DNA of 64,000 nt from Cucumis sativus. Its lineage: Eukaryota; Streptophyta; Magnoliopsida; Cucurbitales; Cucurbitaceae. A model generated the notes under the pieces. It was given only the letters and a program-made list of their open reading frames with translations. It was not told the DNA's origin and ran no database searches. Below, in pieces: positions 23,366-35,787 of the stretch (positions are counted from its first letter, which is position 1; each line of letters begins with the position of its first letter). Where the stretch lies: assembly GCF_000004075.3 (NCBI RefSeq), contig NC_026655.2, positions 5,394,001 through 5,458,000 on the forward strand, in the 5' to 3' direction. The position numbers were made by a program, and so were the translations under genes.

Positions 23366-26300
23366 CTAAATCAGATGAGCTCTCTTTAAGAACCTGATTG
23401 TTCTGAAGTAGCGTTGCCAATTTGATTCCACATAGTCAAGGTACTTCTCAATAGCCCACCCTCTTAACTCCATGAGCTTTCTTTTTGGTAGTGCTTTCAA
23501 GTCAATTTTGATTATAGATTGCATGAAACGTTCTACAAGTTTCCCTCGTATGATATAGTGATATACTATCCATAAGTAAGTGGGGCTGTTCAATATTAGT
23601 TTAACCGCCTGCATAAAGCTGAAGATACAGAGCGCACACATCCAGTGACAAATTTTGATGTAGAAAGCAGTCACTAAGGGCCCCAAAATCCAAAGAGGAG
23701 TCAACTCTCTTGAAACTTCAGCCCCATAAAACACATTGACCGCCAGGTACAGAGGAACACTGAAAAAAGAAGAGCATTAAACTAAAAAATATAAAACAGA
23801 TTGGTGTGTAAAATATGGATGATATAGAAGTACAAGTCTACCATGGTAATCACAGTTATAAGAGAATTCATATGTGACACTGCAGGTGGAAGGGATGATG
23901 GTATTGCCAAGCACGTATATTCTTTTCACAATCGTCCTTATGAATATTAAAGAAAAGCATACTAATGTCATTCATTTGAAAATGTAGATGTATTGTACAT
24001 TTAATACTAATGCCTCCATCACATTTCCATCTTCATACTACAGACACTAGCATGGTCGTCCTTAACATTCATAGTTTTACAAAAAGTTGAAGATTGCTAC
24101 ATAAATCTCACATTAAATCCTTCTAAGCTAGCCAAGGACTAACAACTTAGGAAGCACAGACAGGGTGAGGAAGACTTCCACAGTTCAATGAAATTTAAGA
24201 AGTTTCACCAAAATGAAAACAAGGTCTTTTCATAGTCAAGAATTACAAAAATATTACGGTGTTGTCTCCTCTTTCAAATTTTTTTAGTACTTAACCTTAA
24301 ATATTAGGTGCCTTTTTGTAAACTCCTATTGGGAGATTTAACATTTTTGCCTATAACTTACCCCTCATTAATGATAGGCTGTGTTTATAGTTTACTTTGT
24401 CCAAAACAATGGCAAGATAAATCCAAACTTTCCTTTCTCTCCCATTCAACTAGGCAGGCCTACAAATAGTGAATAGTTTTAAGATGTACGATAATGATTC
24501 AAATCCTCTGTTTGAACATGGGACATCTGGGTCATTCTCTTGTAATTCACTTTTCTTTCTATTGTGTGATTTCCACCAACCCAGGTCCTATTTGTTTTGT
24601 TACTTGTGAAAGGTTCAAGTTTCTAAGAAAGGAAAATTCTTTGTCCAGTAGGTCTTACGTGGGAGGCTTAGTATTATAGATTTTCGTTCAAATGTCTTCT
24701 TATAAGCTGCTAAGGCGTTAGTCAAGTGTCTTGAGGATTTGGATCGTGTATTATGAAGGTGCCATTTCCAAAATTCGACAAAAGACATTTTTTCTAAGAC
24801 TTAAATTGTGCTTGTGGCTTGTAATAGATCATGGGAGGAGTTGTTTCATCTGTCGTTTGGGACAAGGCTACATGGTGTCCTTGTGCATGCAGCCTTCCAA
24901 GTTATTATGTGAAACAATTGTCAGAATATTTGGCCAGAAAAATCGAAGAATTCTCGAAGTAGGAAGCCCCAAGAAGGAGGTGTTGTCCACAACTAGGTTC
25001 AAAGAGTTCTTTTGTATTAGTTTTACCAAATAGATCTGTAATCAATTATCCTTGATCTTTTTTAAAATTGATAGTTAGAGCATTTTCCTGCTCTTTGGTT
25101 TCTTGTTCAGGCTTCTTTAGTGGTGGTTTGTTTCTTTTTGCATTTGACCTTCAGAAATTCTTTCCATTTTTTTTTAACAAAAGCTTTGTTTTCAAATTCA
25201 AAAGGGGACATCTACTATCTACAGTTAAATAAGTACTAAAAGCGGTAAAAGAAAATAGACACCAAGTTACGTGGAAACCCGAGTTCCGGGAGAACCACAA
25301 TATGACTTTCTTATTATTTTCTCATATGAACAAAAGATACATAGGAAAAAATAAATAGACAACAAGCTTAGAATAAAAAAGGAAAGACAATTAGGGCTAA
25401 TTTTTCCTTGGGCAAAGTCCACTAATTCTAACAATAAGATAATTGTGTTGCTACAGAATAATCCTTGGTTAACAATAAGATAACATCAAAACAATGTCCC
25501 AGGAGTATGCGTAAAATAATTAAATAGCTACTTACAACATTAGCAAAGGAATCTTCACTGCTGCATTAAGTCCCAGAAAGTGGAACCAAACCCCTTGAAG
25601 AATGTCATTGCTTTCCTTTTTATTGGACTCTTGCTGAGTATCTGACATCTCTGCCGAGGGTAGATCCTCCAGAATCCCATCCACATCTTGACTTACAGGT
25701 TGTCTGCGCAACAATTCCAACCATTTCTTGAACAATTTTTGAATAGCAGGAGATGGAGCAATATCCTCATTTGCTCCAGAGGCATAACAAACCGGAACAT
25801 TGTTTGCCTTTGGAGTTTCTGTACAATGATCAACATCTTTAAGCTTTACAGGGTAGCTGGAAATCTTGGATCCATTTGCTACCCCACCTGTCTCATCATC
25901 TATACGAGCAGTGCTTTTGAAGGCCGAAACTCTCAGGAGATTAGATCTTGGGCCACATAATCGAGGAGTCCCTACGCTGAAAATAAGTTCCATGAGTTTG
26001 TGGGACAAGGAATTATACAAGGATACCCATGCACATCAGAAAAACTTCAAGCACAACACCCTTGTTTACAATGATACAAGGATTTCCATGTACACTAGAG
26101 AAACATCAAGGAAAGGCCAGCTAAATGACTGAATTAATAGAATTTAACACTTAAGAAGTTAGAAATCATCTCAATATTAAAAGAACAGAATTGTCTACTT
26201 TCAGCACAAACATTTCCCAAGTATATTGGCAACAAGCAACATGATACAGTTACTAACCAACAAACATGACACAGAAAATTGGTATGGCATGGCCTATCTA

Positions 26301-28113
26301 CTTTAGTCACAATTTCTTCTATAACCTAGTATTGAGGACCCACCTTCACTACCCCCCCAAGGCCTGAAGCCGAGAGACATCAAGAGTTTATCTTTTTAAG
26401 CCCACCTGAGTGTTCCAAAACACAACCTTTGAGCAGGAATAGCTCAAAAACTGCAAGGCTTTGCCAAAGGGGCCGGGGCTGCCGCCCTTGGGGGGGACAC
26501 AAAAGTGGTGACTGACAAAGTGAGTAGAATGACCTATAACTATCTATAGTGGACTTTTAATTACGAAAAATATGGCTTGGCATTCAACTTTCAAGTTCAC
26601 CTTAACTATTAAAATTTCTAATTCGAGAATGGTTTATGGGTTAAAAATATGGGGGGTGGGGGGTACTGAAGGGATTCTGAAAGTCCTTACCTAAAACAGA
26701 TATTGCTCCTCAATGGAGTATGGTGTTCAGTTCTCCCAACAGTGCGAACAGATGTTACACGCTGTTTTAGATTCAAAGAGCCATTCCAGAATGACAATCT
26801 TGATGAAAATTCTGCATAAGAACCCTACAAAGTCCAAGGTTGTACTCAATGAGTATTACACACAACTAACGAGAAAGTAACACATTGGTATGCGTATAAT
26901 ATCAGATGCATATGGAAGAAAATATCAAGACAAGGGTTAGATAGTAGTTTTTTAGCCAATTAATAAATTTTTTAAAAAATCATGATTCTCTAAAAGCCTC
27001 ACTCAGACTTTTTTTTTTCTCATCTCAACAAAAGGGTCGTCTTTTCACCGAAGTCCCAGCTTCTATAGATGTATTGAAATATAGCTCCCTTTATTTATTT
27101 ATTTTCGTTTTAGTTTTACTTATAAATGAAAAGACACACTAAAGAAGAAAATGGGAAGTACTCCCTTTCTAAAAATACGACCTGAGATAGACCCAGAAGT
27201 TCATGAGATGAAACAAAAAAGGAAAGCTTATTAACTTGAAAAACTAAGGAGTTTACTATATGATTTCTCAAATACCTGAGAATGATGGGTAATTAAGGCC
27301 ATCTTCTAGACCTTAACGACCAAATCATTTAATCAATGCACCTGATTCAAACAAAGATAAAAACATACCTATTGTTACTGTATTACAGAGGAATTGAAAT
27401 AAATTAATAATGAAACAAAATTTTATGAAGAATTCAAAACAAACCTATCCAACTATTGATACAGAATGTAATTTGACAATAAAGAACATAGTTAGCCCAT
27501 ATTGACAAAATGAATCACAATCTCCATAACTACACAGTTGGGGGAGCTGAATAATTATGACTATCATCATGACCACAAATCCCCGCTGAAAGCATGTAAC
27601 CTAAATAGTGCACAAAGACAACTACCTACCCCGCATCTAACAAAAGCTTATCAAGTTTGCCTACACAAACATTCTTGCACTGCCGCAAAACAAACCAAAA
27701 CTACACAAAGGCAAACTATGGAGTCGGTGACGAAACACAACACAACATTCAAAGGCAGAAGCTAGAGCTTCCAGTATCCGAATAACATATCCTCTATTGT
27801 TTCCCGACAACCCTCGTAGGTCAACTAAATAACTACATAATTCCCACACGCACCAGGGAAAAATCCGCACATTCTGGTAAAAGGAAACATAAAACCGGAA
27901 AGCACAAGACTTAAAGATGCTAATGTTTAAGCTTCCTCATCAATTTACCCCGCTACCAACAGAAATCAACTATACGACCAACAACCAATCCCCAACCCAA
28001 GAACAAACCCAAAAAGAAAGTGGCAAAAGAATTAGCTAATTCAACTAACGAAAGGGCAAGATGTAAAACAGCAGGTATTCAAATACGAAACTAACCTTTG
28101 AATAAGAATTCAT
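23366..28113 (-). CDS. Putative plastid membrane protein, EMB2759-like
   Basis: Four exons (28113-28096, 26824-26691, 25976-25536, 23759-23366) join in one frame to 328 residues. The first exon encodes only MNSYSK; the second continues GSYAEFSSRLSFWNG and is Ser/Arg-rich like a chloroplast transit peptide. The middle is polar (LFKKWLELLRRQP, a Ser/Glu-rich stretch), and the last third has two or three hydrophobic segments (KIPLLMLFVPLYLAVNVFYG; the PLWILGPLVTAFYI region; MQAVKLILNSPTYLWIVYHYI) followed by a basic tail ending RTIRFLKRAHLI. From memory it matches the family of Arabidopsis EMB2759, a protein needed for embryo development; the biochemical role is not known to me. The short first coding exon is the least certain part: a second possible donor lies a few bases upstream of the ATG. 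Introns are long (about 1.27, 0.71 and 1.78 kb); the last holds an old repeat fragment. Confidence 0.75.
25205..25460. mobile_element. Possible LTR-retrotransposon remnant (Copia-like)
   Basis: A stretch inside the last intron of the EMB2759-like gene contains a phrase (ttacgtggaaacccgagtt) that I associate with the inner part of plant Copia long terminal repeats. It is a short, broken fossil with no coding parts and no visible partner repeat. Orientation, age and exact ends are not determinable by eye. Confidence 0.25.
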
Positions 28114-29022
28114 ACCTCCCTTGCAGTCCGACAGCAGAGAGAGAGAGAGATGAGGATCAAAACGAAATCAAGAGGGTTGAAAGGCAAAGTTGTGGAAATA
28201 GAAAAGGCATAGGAGGAGGAGGAGAGATGGAGGGTTGGAAGAGAAAGAATCTGAAATGGGAAATTGAAGGTTTTTGAAGGACAAGAGTAGACGATAAGGA
28301 AGCCACAAAAACGAAAAGCAGAGGGTAAGGTAGCGTTAATGGCTATTCCAAAATGGTAAATTAGCGACCCGGTTATGACATTGGGTTGACCGAACTGAGT
28401 CCAAACTCCGAACTAAGATTATTCCACCTGCACCCATTGTGGGCTAATCAATGAATTTGGGCTTTAGCTTTTATTCAATTACAAAAATGTCCCAAATTCA
28501 CCCTAACAAAAAATAATTGTATTAAGTGATAAATTAAATATTCCATCTTCCGCACAACAATATTTTTATAGTTATAAATATAATAAAATTTATGAAAATT
28601 TTTAAAAATAACAAATTTTACAAATCTATTGTAAATTCTGAAGAATTTGTTGTTTTCAATTAAATACCATACGATCTAGAATACTTTTACCAAAATTATA
28701 TATGAAGAAGAGATCGGCTACGCGGGATGTTCGTCCCGCCGATGAACAAAGCCGCTCTCTCTGTGATCACTCGATTTGGCGCGAGAGAGGAAGAGACGCA
28801 GTGGCGGACTAGAAGATTGATGAGATTTCAAAATTCTGTAAGTTCTATCTCTCTAAAGTTTGTTCCCAAATCGATCGATTTCTTAAGAAGTGTGAGGTTT
28901 TCTCTAAATTTAGTGACTCCCTATTAAGTAATTGGATGAAGAAGTATGTGCAATTGCCGTGGTTTGCTTTGATCTCATTAGGAACTGTAGATCTTAGCAA
29001 GCTTACATCTTGATGTTTAACC
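28114..29022. other. Divergent promoter region
   Basis: Shared upstream region of the minus-strand EMB2759-like gene and the plus-strand apyrase. 28114-28290 should be the former's 5' UTR and includes a GA repeat at about 28136-28150. 28340-28680 is AT-rich and holds two TGGGCT motifs. 28700-28990, more GC-rich at its left end, probably contains the apyrase 5' UTR; a 66-codon frame at 28727-28927 in it could be an upstream ORF or chance. Confidence 0.55.
28440..28463 (+). promoter_or_regulatory. Two site II-type (TGGGCT) motifs
   Basis: TGGGCT occurs at 28440 and again at 28458. TGGGCY elements are bound by TCP factors and are typical of constitutively expressed and organelle-related plant genes. 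They lie between two divergent transcription units, so either or both could use them. Confidence 0.45.
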
Positions 29023-30952
29023 ATGGATCTCAAGTCGCCTTCGAAACTTAAGTTGTCACCACCGAGATTTTCTAAGCATAAATGGATATTAAACTTAATA
29101 ATTATCGTAGTAACATTTGTGATTTCAATTGGTGCAATTTTGGCATATAAATCTCGAGTTTCTAATGCACCAAAAGAGCTCTATTATACTGTGGTTGTGG
29201 ACTGTGGAAGCACAGGAACACGAATAGATATATATGAATGGAAATGGCGGGTGAAGAGTGGTAATGACTTGCCTGTTTTACTGCGTTCTTATCCTGACAA
29301 ATCAACTAAAAGTCCGCTTCGAAAGAAATCTTGTAGTTATCACTGTATGCAAACCCAGCCGGGATTAGACAAATTTGTTGGCAATATTTCAGGTGTAAGG
29401 TTTTCTTTGAATCCATTGATTGACTGGGCAGAACAGGAGATACCGGTTGAAAAACATTCACTTACTCCTATTTTTGTTTTATCTACTGCTGGACTGAGAA
29501 GATTGGCACATGAGGATGCCAATCAGGTTTTGGAAGATATAGAGGCTGTTATAAAGGAGCATTCTTTCATGTATCGGAAAAGTTGGATAAGGGTGTTGAG
29601 TGGTATAGAAGAAGCTTATTATGGTTGGGTTGCTTTAAATTACAAAATGGGGAGCTTTAGGAACGGTTCAAGATTAGGCACGTTGGGAATTCTTGATTTG
29701 GGTGGTTCCTCATTGCAGGTTGTGATGGAATCAGACTTTAAAAGGGAAGAAATGCAGTTCATGAGATCAAAAGTTGGTTCCTTTGAGCACCAGGTTTTGG
29801 CATTCTCATGGGAAGCTTTTGGTTTGAATGAGGCATTTGATAGGACTCTTCTTTTGCTCAATCAAACACAGGTACTTGGGGAAAGCAACACAACTACAGT
29901 GGAGCTCGGACATCCTTGTCTTAGTTCGAGTTTTATGCAAAAATATACATGCTACAATTGTTCAAGTCATGACAACTTGGGCCAAAAAAAATTCAGTAAT
30001 CAAAACAGCAAAACTGCCTTTCCTTTTTATTTGGTCGGGAACCCAAATTGGGAGCAGTGCAAACGAATTGCAAGGGCTGTTGCAATCAATTCCAGCACGT
30101 TAGCTTGGTCAGAGCCTATAGAAGCTACAAAATGTCTTGCTACCCCGTTATTTTCAAACGGTATGCACCACCATGTGTCTATTTGGTGGCATTCCTCTTT
30201 ATCACGTTCCTGATTTTACACATTGGTAGAATATATAGATCTATTTTCCTTATTGTTCTCAGGCGGGGAAATGTAGAGTTTATTTCTTATTATCTATTTA
30301 TAAACTAGTAGCATTAATTTCCTAACAATGCCAAATTTTATTTACCAGATCAAATGGTGAGTGGAATGAAGGTTTATGTTCAAATTCTTATTTCACTAGC
30401 ATTTGTGTAATGGCAGGTGGTAATAATGCAGTTGTGACCATTCCCACCACGCGTTTTCATGCCCTATCAGGATTCTTTGCAGTATATCAATCATTAAATC
30501 TGTCTACAAGAGCCAATTGGACAAACATATGGGAGAGAGGCCTGGAGTTATGCTCTGCTTCTGAAGCTGATATGATGAGAAGTATTTCAGCAAACCAAAG
30601 TAGTTTGTGGCAATATTGTTTCCAGTTACCTTATATGGCATCTCTCATTGAGGATGCTCTTTGTCTTGGCGATAAAGAAGTGATTTTTGGCCCTCCAGAT
30701 GTCTCCTGGACTTTAGGAGCCGCGTTGATAGAGGGAGAGTACTTATGGTCAAGTTCAAGTACAACAACTACAGCTGAGAATCACAATTCAACTTTGGGAA
30801 ACATTGAGCCTGTATATGTATTTTTGTTACTTCTGTGTCTTCTATTGGTGGTTTATTATAATCAAATCAAGCTGCCTATGTTGGGCAGAAAGTCAGCTGG
30901 TGCCGGGTCATCTTTGCCATCTTATGCCCTTCCAAAACACAGGCCGAACTGA
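29023..30952 (+). CDS. APY6: Apyrase, GDA1/CD39 family (APY6 type)
   Basis: Nucleoside tri-/diphosphatase of the endomembrane lumen or apoplast. Two exons (29023-30160 and 30417-30952) give 557 residues, close to the length I recall for Arabidopsis APY6 (about 555). Membrane segment near residues 21-42, then the apyrase conserved regions: ACR1 VVVDCGSTGTR (57-67), ACR2 VLSTAGLRRL (152-161), ACR3 GIEEAYYGWVALNY (194-207), ACR4 ILDLGGSSLQV (about 223-233) and ACR5 GPPDVSWTLGAALIEG in exon 2. The catalytic Glu is in the GIEEAYYG block. A second hydrophobic helix (about 512-527) followed by a basic tail makes this a two-anchor type with the catalytic domain on the lumenal side. Several NxS/T sites fit a glycosylated enzyme. 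The intron has a gtatgc donor; without splicing the first exon would run on into an unrelated short tail. Confidence 0.93.
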
Positions 30953-31342
30953 TTCAGAGGTGGTCTAGTTATTGACATATACATTTGATTCATTCTTTAA
31001 GATAGACGTAGTATCAAATACATCAACAGTATTGAAGACATCAAGAATCTTCCATTAGCTGGATGTCATAGTGATTCATGTTGAGAAAGTTCCAATTTTG
31101 TTGAAGTTAAAAGACCCTTTACTGTAAATTTTCTATTTATATTAGTATATATACTTGTTCACTAGGATAATGTGTTAGACATGGAGTTGTCTCTGAAGTA
31201 CATAAAATTCAGGACCATATGAAAGTGAACGATTTACATAGGCAGATACACGAAGCAGACATGTTAGCCGAAATTGAAATACATATCCAGCAGACTTCAT
31301 ATGGACAGATTGAAACATAAGTTCCTCTGCCCTACTTCAAGC
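30953..31342. other. Convergent 3' spacer
   Basis: 390 bp between the stop codons of the apyrase and the SOUL protein genes. It must hold both 3' UTRs, so the transcripts may overlap at their ends. Nothing else is seen. Confidence 0.6.
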
Positions 31343-32163
31343 TTAAAATGCAGCAATGGCACTGGATTTACATCCCTCCAAATCAGCTGCATCAACATCG
31401 ACCCAGACTTCATTTACTCGTCCAATCAACCGGAAGGGAGAGTCGTACTGGGCAATGGCATATGCATAACCCCTTTCAGAGGTGGAATTCGCCAAAGGGA
31501 ACCTACTCAAGCTGGTGGCAAGTTTCTCTGCTTCCTTTATCACCTTCTCGTCCCTTGCAAATCCAGAGAACTTTCTAACTGCAACACAATGAGCTTCCCA
31601 ATCACAGGGCTTCAGTTTCAGTTCAGGAAGAGGAAGAGGGGGTGAAGCTTGAAACTTAAGTGGCAGATAGAATTGAACAAGATAAGAGGAAGAGTGAAGA
31701 GGGCCAGCCCCAGGGACAATGCTGGTCAAGACAGGAGCAGTCATGGCAATCCTTGACCAATTCAGATTGGCACCTTGTATATACTGGAACAGTCTGTGCA
31801 ACAAGATCATTATAAAATGTTTGATAAACCAAAGGGAGGAATGAAAGGGATGATCACAAAAAGCGTCAATTTTACGTAACTTTTAGAAATGGTTTCTTCT
31901 TTCCAAAGTTTACTCAGAATCGATGATATATGTGATGTAAGTGGAAATTAGAAATGGAATTACCTGTGGAAACCATTTTTTGTAGCTTTCTCGAAGGATG
32001 GGTCTTGGACGGGAGCAGAGATCCAAGTGGACTTTCTGTAAAATCTGATTTCGAAGTCTGATTCTGAATGAACAACAGCGTATTGGGGTGATTCGATGGC
32101 GATGCAAAGACTGAGAAAACACGAGAGATTGAGAAGAAAGATTGATAATTTCGGATTCACCAT
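31343..32163 (-). CDS. SOUL haem-binding family protein
   Basis: Two exons (32163-31964, 31793-31343) give 216 residues. A hydrophobic signal peptide (KLSIFLLNLSCFLSLCIA) is followed by the SOUL/HBP fold: ESPQYAVVHSESDFEIRFYR, FHRLFQYIQGAN, RIAMTAPVLTSI and YAIAQYDSP near the C-terminus. The sequence pattern follows Arabidopsis At1g17100 and mammalian HEBP2; family members bind haem or tetrapyrroles in vitro. The signal peptide points to the secretory pathway rather than the plastid. I chose the ATG at 32163 because it puts the hydrophobic core right at the N-terminus; an in-frame ATG at 32220 would place a 19-residue Arg-rich extension before it. The gene converges on the apyrase, and a cluster of TGGGCY motifs lies just upstream. 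Confidence 0.92.
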
Positions 32164-34310
32164 TCTGCTTCGATTCCTTGTCGTTCTCGAACCTCTTTCT
32201 CTCTCCCCTCTTGTTTCCAAGTTGGTTGTTGAATTTCATTCGGAGCAACCATTCAAGAGCATAATTTGGGCCGCATAGACCATGGCAAGGCCCATTTCCA
32301 ATAAGCCCAATAAGCCCAAGATCTCTCTCTCGCTCTCCCTCTCCCAATCATCAATCATAGGATAGATGATGAAAACTGTTCAAACAAAGTTCTATTCCTA
32401 CCCATACTGAAATCTGTTTGTACGTTACAGCTTTGACGTGAGAGATTGTCTTGATGTTGATAACTACCAGAAATTGGAATACTTTTCAATATTTGATATA
32501 GTGAGAAGGTTGAACTGACAATATTGTTTATTTTGTGAAGATTTGCCACAAAGACATTAGCTTAAAAACAAGACAAATGGCAAGAACGCATACACCAAAA
32601 AAGACCCAAAACAAAACGATTTAGGGACAAACGACCAGCCTAGCCCAGCTTGCAAAACAGGTAAAAGGATAAAAAACAACACAAAGAACAATAAATCAAT
32701 AGAACAATTCCAAGAGGTAGAGATCTAGAGACACATCATGCTGGATATGACTTGGAAGAGGCATGACCTGAAGGCTACTTTTCTGACAAAATTACTAAAA
32801 TAACTGTCCAATTTCCAGGACCCAAACGATTACCTACTTGCACTAATTTGATAGATCTAAACTAACTTTAAGATAATATAGATAGTTTGACTGCACGAAA
32901 ATGCCATATTCACAAATGAAAAGGCAAAAAGACAAAAAAAGCCTTTGAGCTTGGTAATCTTAATATGACAGAAAAAATATTAATTTAAAATGAAGTGTAA
33001 TTGTTCTTAGTCTACTCTTGTTGTAATGGTTTTACATCAAGCACTTCAAAATGAAAAAATATTAATTTAAGACAAGAGTTTGGTAGACACTTGTGAGCTA
33101 AGGACTATTGCTTGTAGAGTGGAAAAGGAAGGGATAGCTTCTCACCCACCATGACTTGTTTTTGGTCCTCCACTACTTCGAGTGGCAGAACTAGAAACTT
33201 TTGTTGAGTAGCCACAGAATTTCACTTTGGCTTTTCATATTTGTTTTCGCCTGACTATTTTATTTTCCTATTGAGTCACCAAGCTATGATTATCAATTTT
33301 TTAGGATTAATTGGAATTCCAATCACCCCACTTTTCTCTGTTTTAAACTTAGACCATAGAATCATTCTTTAAAAAAAATGTGGAAATCAAAATTTTGTGA
33401 TTATGTTTTCCATAGCTTAACCAATTGCGTTTTCATATGTAACTTTCTCTCTAACATCAATAAAAAGCTACAGCTTCAATTTCAGGCACTAATTCGTGAT
33501 GAGGAAAGCAGTAGTTCGTCCTTGGCGTATCTTTTACTGAAAAAGCCAAAAGTTTCGTTAAATCATATACCAGTTAACGATCTTGTAGTATAATGAGCCA
33601 TCTTTTCTCTAGTCTAGCATGATGAAGCTTCTCTTTCTTGTTGGTTTTCCACTTTTCCTTTCCCATTGTCATAGTTAATTAACTTTAGTTTTGGTATGTT
33701 TATTAATTGTTAATGCATGGATCGTTATTTTTGGTAGCTTTGTACTAGGATCTCCAAAGTTTGTACTTGATTTGGAGCAATCCTCTAAATTACCTGAAAA
33801 GCATGATAGTCAATATAAAATGCATCGAAAGTTTCCGTGTTAGCTTATAGGGATGGTCTTCACTCTCAGTTCCAAGTAACTAGGTCACGTGGTTAGGTAA
33901 CAGGGGATGGAAATAAATGCATGGCTGCTAGGTGGTGTTGAAACCAAATTTTGTAATTATCTGCTAATGTTTAGTTTGAATTTTCACTTCTTTAGTATTT
34001 ATTTTTCTTTAAACTGCAACCTATAATTGATGCGGGTTATTATTGTCGTATGACTATGAAACGTCAATCTAATGCGTTAATTATAGATTATGGTCCGTTT
34101 TTCTGATATATATTAGATGAACGTAAGTTGAGTTGGGTTGTATTGAAGGCAAATTATCAACCCAATCTAACTCAATCCGAAATTTCGGGTTTAATAGCAA
34201 GAAATTCAATAAGCTTTGCTTGGTGTGGTGCAGAGTAGTTGCTAAACAAGATCACAATAAGATCTGCTGTTATCATTGCTAAACTATGGTGATCATGAAA
34301 GTAAATTACA
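32164..34310. other. Intergenic region
   Basis: The left 200 bp is the SOUL gene promoter. The remainder, to the stop codon of the UBX gene, is AT-rich with only short frames lacking coding character. Two similar phrases containing aatatgac/aaatgaa...aaaaaatattaattta near 32965 and 33050 look like a degenerate local duplication. Confidence 0.5.
32267..32319 (-). promoter_or_regulatory. Cluster of four site II (TGGGCY) motifs
   Basis: TGGGCC at 32267, GGCCCA at 32289 and AGCCCA at 32304 and 32314, all within 53 bp and about 100-160 bp upstream of the SOUL protein ATG, next to a CT-rich run (32321-32345). This is the layout of a TATA-less, TCP-regulated housekeeping promoter. Confidence 0.55.
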
Positions 34311-35787
34311 TCATTTACACTCCAAAAACAGACTTGCTCTTGGGTGAAGGCCAGCATCTTTCAGAGTCATATTCATCTCATCGGTACCATATACTCTTCT
34401 TGGGAAGCTTGCTATCAATCTATAGTTTTCAGTACCAGGCAGGCCGAGCGAATCAACATAACTGTAAACTGATTTCACCTTGTCCATGCTTGAAAACCTT
34501 CTCTCTCTCTTTTCACCGTTTGGAAACCTTATTAGTATCTGGAAGATAATTCAAGTATTAATTAGACTTTAATTAGTTCAATGTTAAGACGGATTCTAGA
34601 TTAAAGTTCTATTTTTGTACTGTTATGTACCTGGGAGCTGGGATGAGAATCTTTTCCTGTATTTGCAGGATCCTTGTTCGGAGTTTCACGAGTAAAAGTA
34701 GGTTCTTTCACTCTACCTTGTTGTTCAATTGGAGAATTCTGTTTGAGCCTCTCATCAATTGCTTTCTTAGGCAACACCAGAGGTGGATTTTTAAGTCTTT
34801 CCCTCTCCTAGAAGGCAACCAGGTTGATTTATTCTCAAATTTTGAGTTGGCAAAATTATAAAATATCGTTGTGTGTTCAAAAGTACTTTTATCCTTTCAA
34901 AATTTGCAATATCAGATGGGATGATTGAAATATTTGATTTGGGATATCACAGAAGATCATACCTTATCTTGTTTAAGAGCAGCATTATATGCTCTGTCTT
35001 GCTCTTCTCTTATCCTTCGATCTGCTCTTATCTTTTCTTCTCGCTTCAGTTTGGAGCTACCAAAAGCTGATCCCTGTTCCTCCATTGTTCTTTGTAGAAT
35101 CTCCACCAAATCAGCTGGAGAGAGTGGCCCTTCAAGCTAGTTAAAGATGAAGCAGTAGATCAAACTTAAGCACAGTCTCAACCTTTGCTTCCTAAAACTT
35201 AATTAGAAAGTTTTAATAAAAACAGAAAATCTAGAACTCAAAACTTAACTAACCTGTTGTAGGACTGTTATGCTTTCACCTGGAGCCGGAGCAATCACGG
35301 CACAGAATGGGAAACTGGTAGCTCCTAATGTTGTAGCCATCTGTAGACCTTCTCCTCTGCTTGCAAGTGCTCCCCAACATATGAAATTAGCATCAAGAAA
35401 CTGCACTACTAGCTCTGAACACAATGTCTCTTCGCAGAAAGAGGGTGTGAATGGGTGATCTGGTGAGTGCAGATACAAGAATAAGAACTTTTGATCATCT
35501 TCTGCTATCTTCAGGGCTTCTGCAAATCGACAGGCGTAAAAAAATGGGTGCATCGAGCCATACTGGTATTGGAAACTGGTGAGGAAAGACCATTCTTCCG
35601 GCACATAAGGTGTGTCCTGCTGCAGAATTTGATATTGGTAACTGGATGGCAAAGTTTGGTTTCTTCCTCCATTCATAACTCTTGAAAATCCTCCTAATAT
35701 GCTTCTTGGAAGATTAACCATGCGTCGGATGATACCGTTGATTGAGGCTTCAGCTAATCTAGAAGTTTCCCTCATTGTTGATGACAT
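34311..35787 (-). CDS. PUX10: UAS-UBX domain protein, PUX10/FAF2 type, without UBA domain
   Basis: Four exons (35787-35254, 35136-34963, 34807-34631, 34538-34311) give 370 residues. A short region with a weak hydrophobic patch (MVNLPRSILGGFSRVM) is followed by a UAS thioredoxin-like domain (about 60-178: KFLFLYLHSPDHPFTPSFCE, ALASRGEGLQMATTLGA, FPFCAVIAP), a charged coiled-coil-like linker (EKIRADRRIREEQDRAYNAAL) and a C-terminal UBX domain from ILIRFPNGEKRERRF through SFPRRVYGTDE to ASLFLECK. UBX domains recruit CDC48; PUX10 does so on lipid droplets and the ER. Canonical PUX10 has an N-terminal UBA domain and a long hydrophobic hairpin; here the UBA is absent and the hairpin is much reduced, and I find no upstream exon encoding it. 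The linker is also short. Start: the ATG at 35787 precedes a plausible SSTMRE N-terminus; an in-frame ATG farther upstream would add a hydrophobic stretch. Probably a diverged paralogue. Confidence 0.85.

Noticed and set aside
23366-23734. Treating the 122-codon frame here as a stand-alone small membrane protein
   Set aside because: Splice signals and phase place it as the last exon of the EMB2759-like gene.
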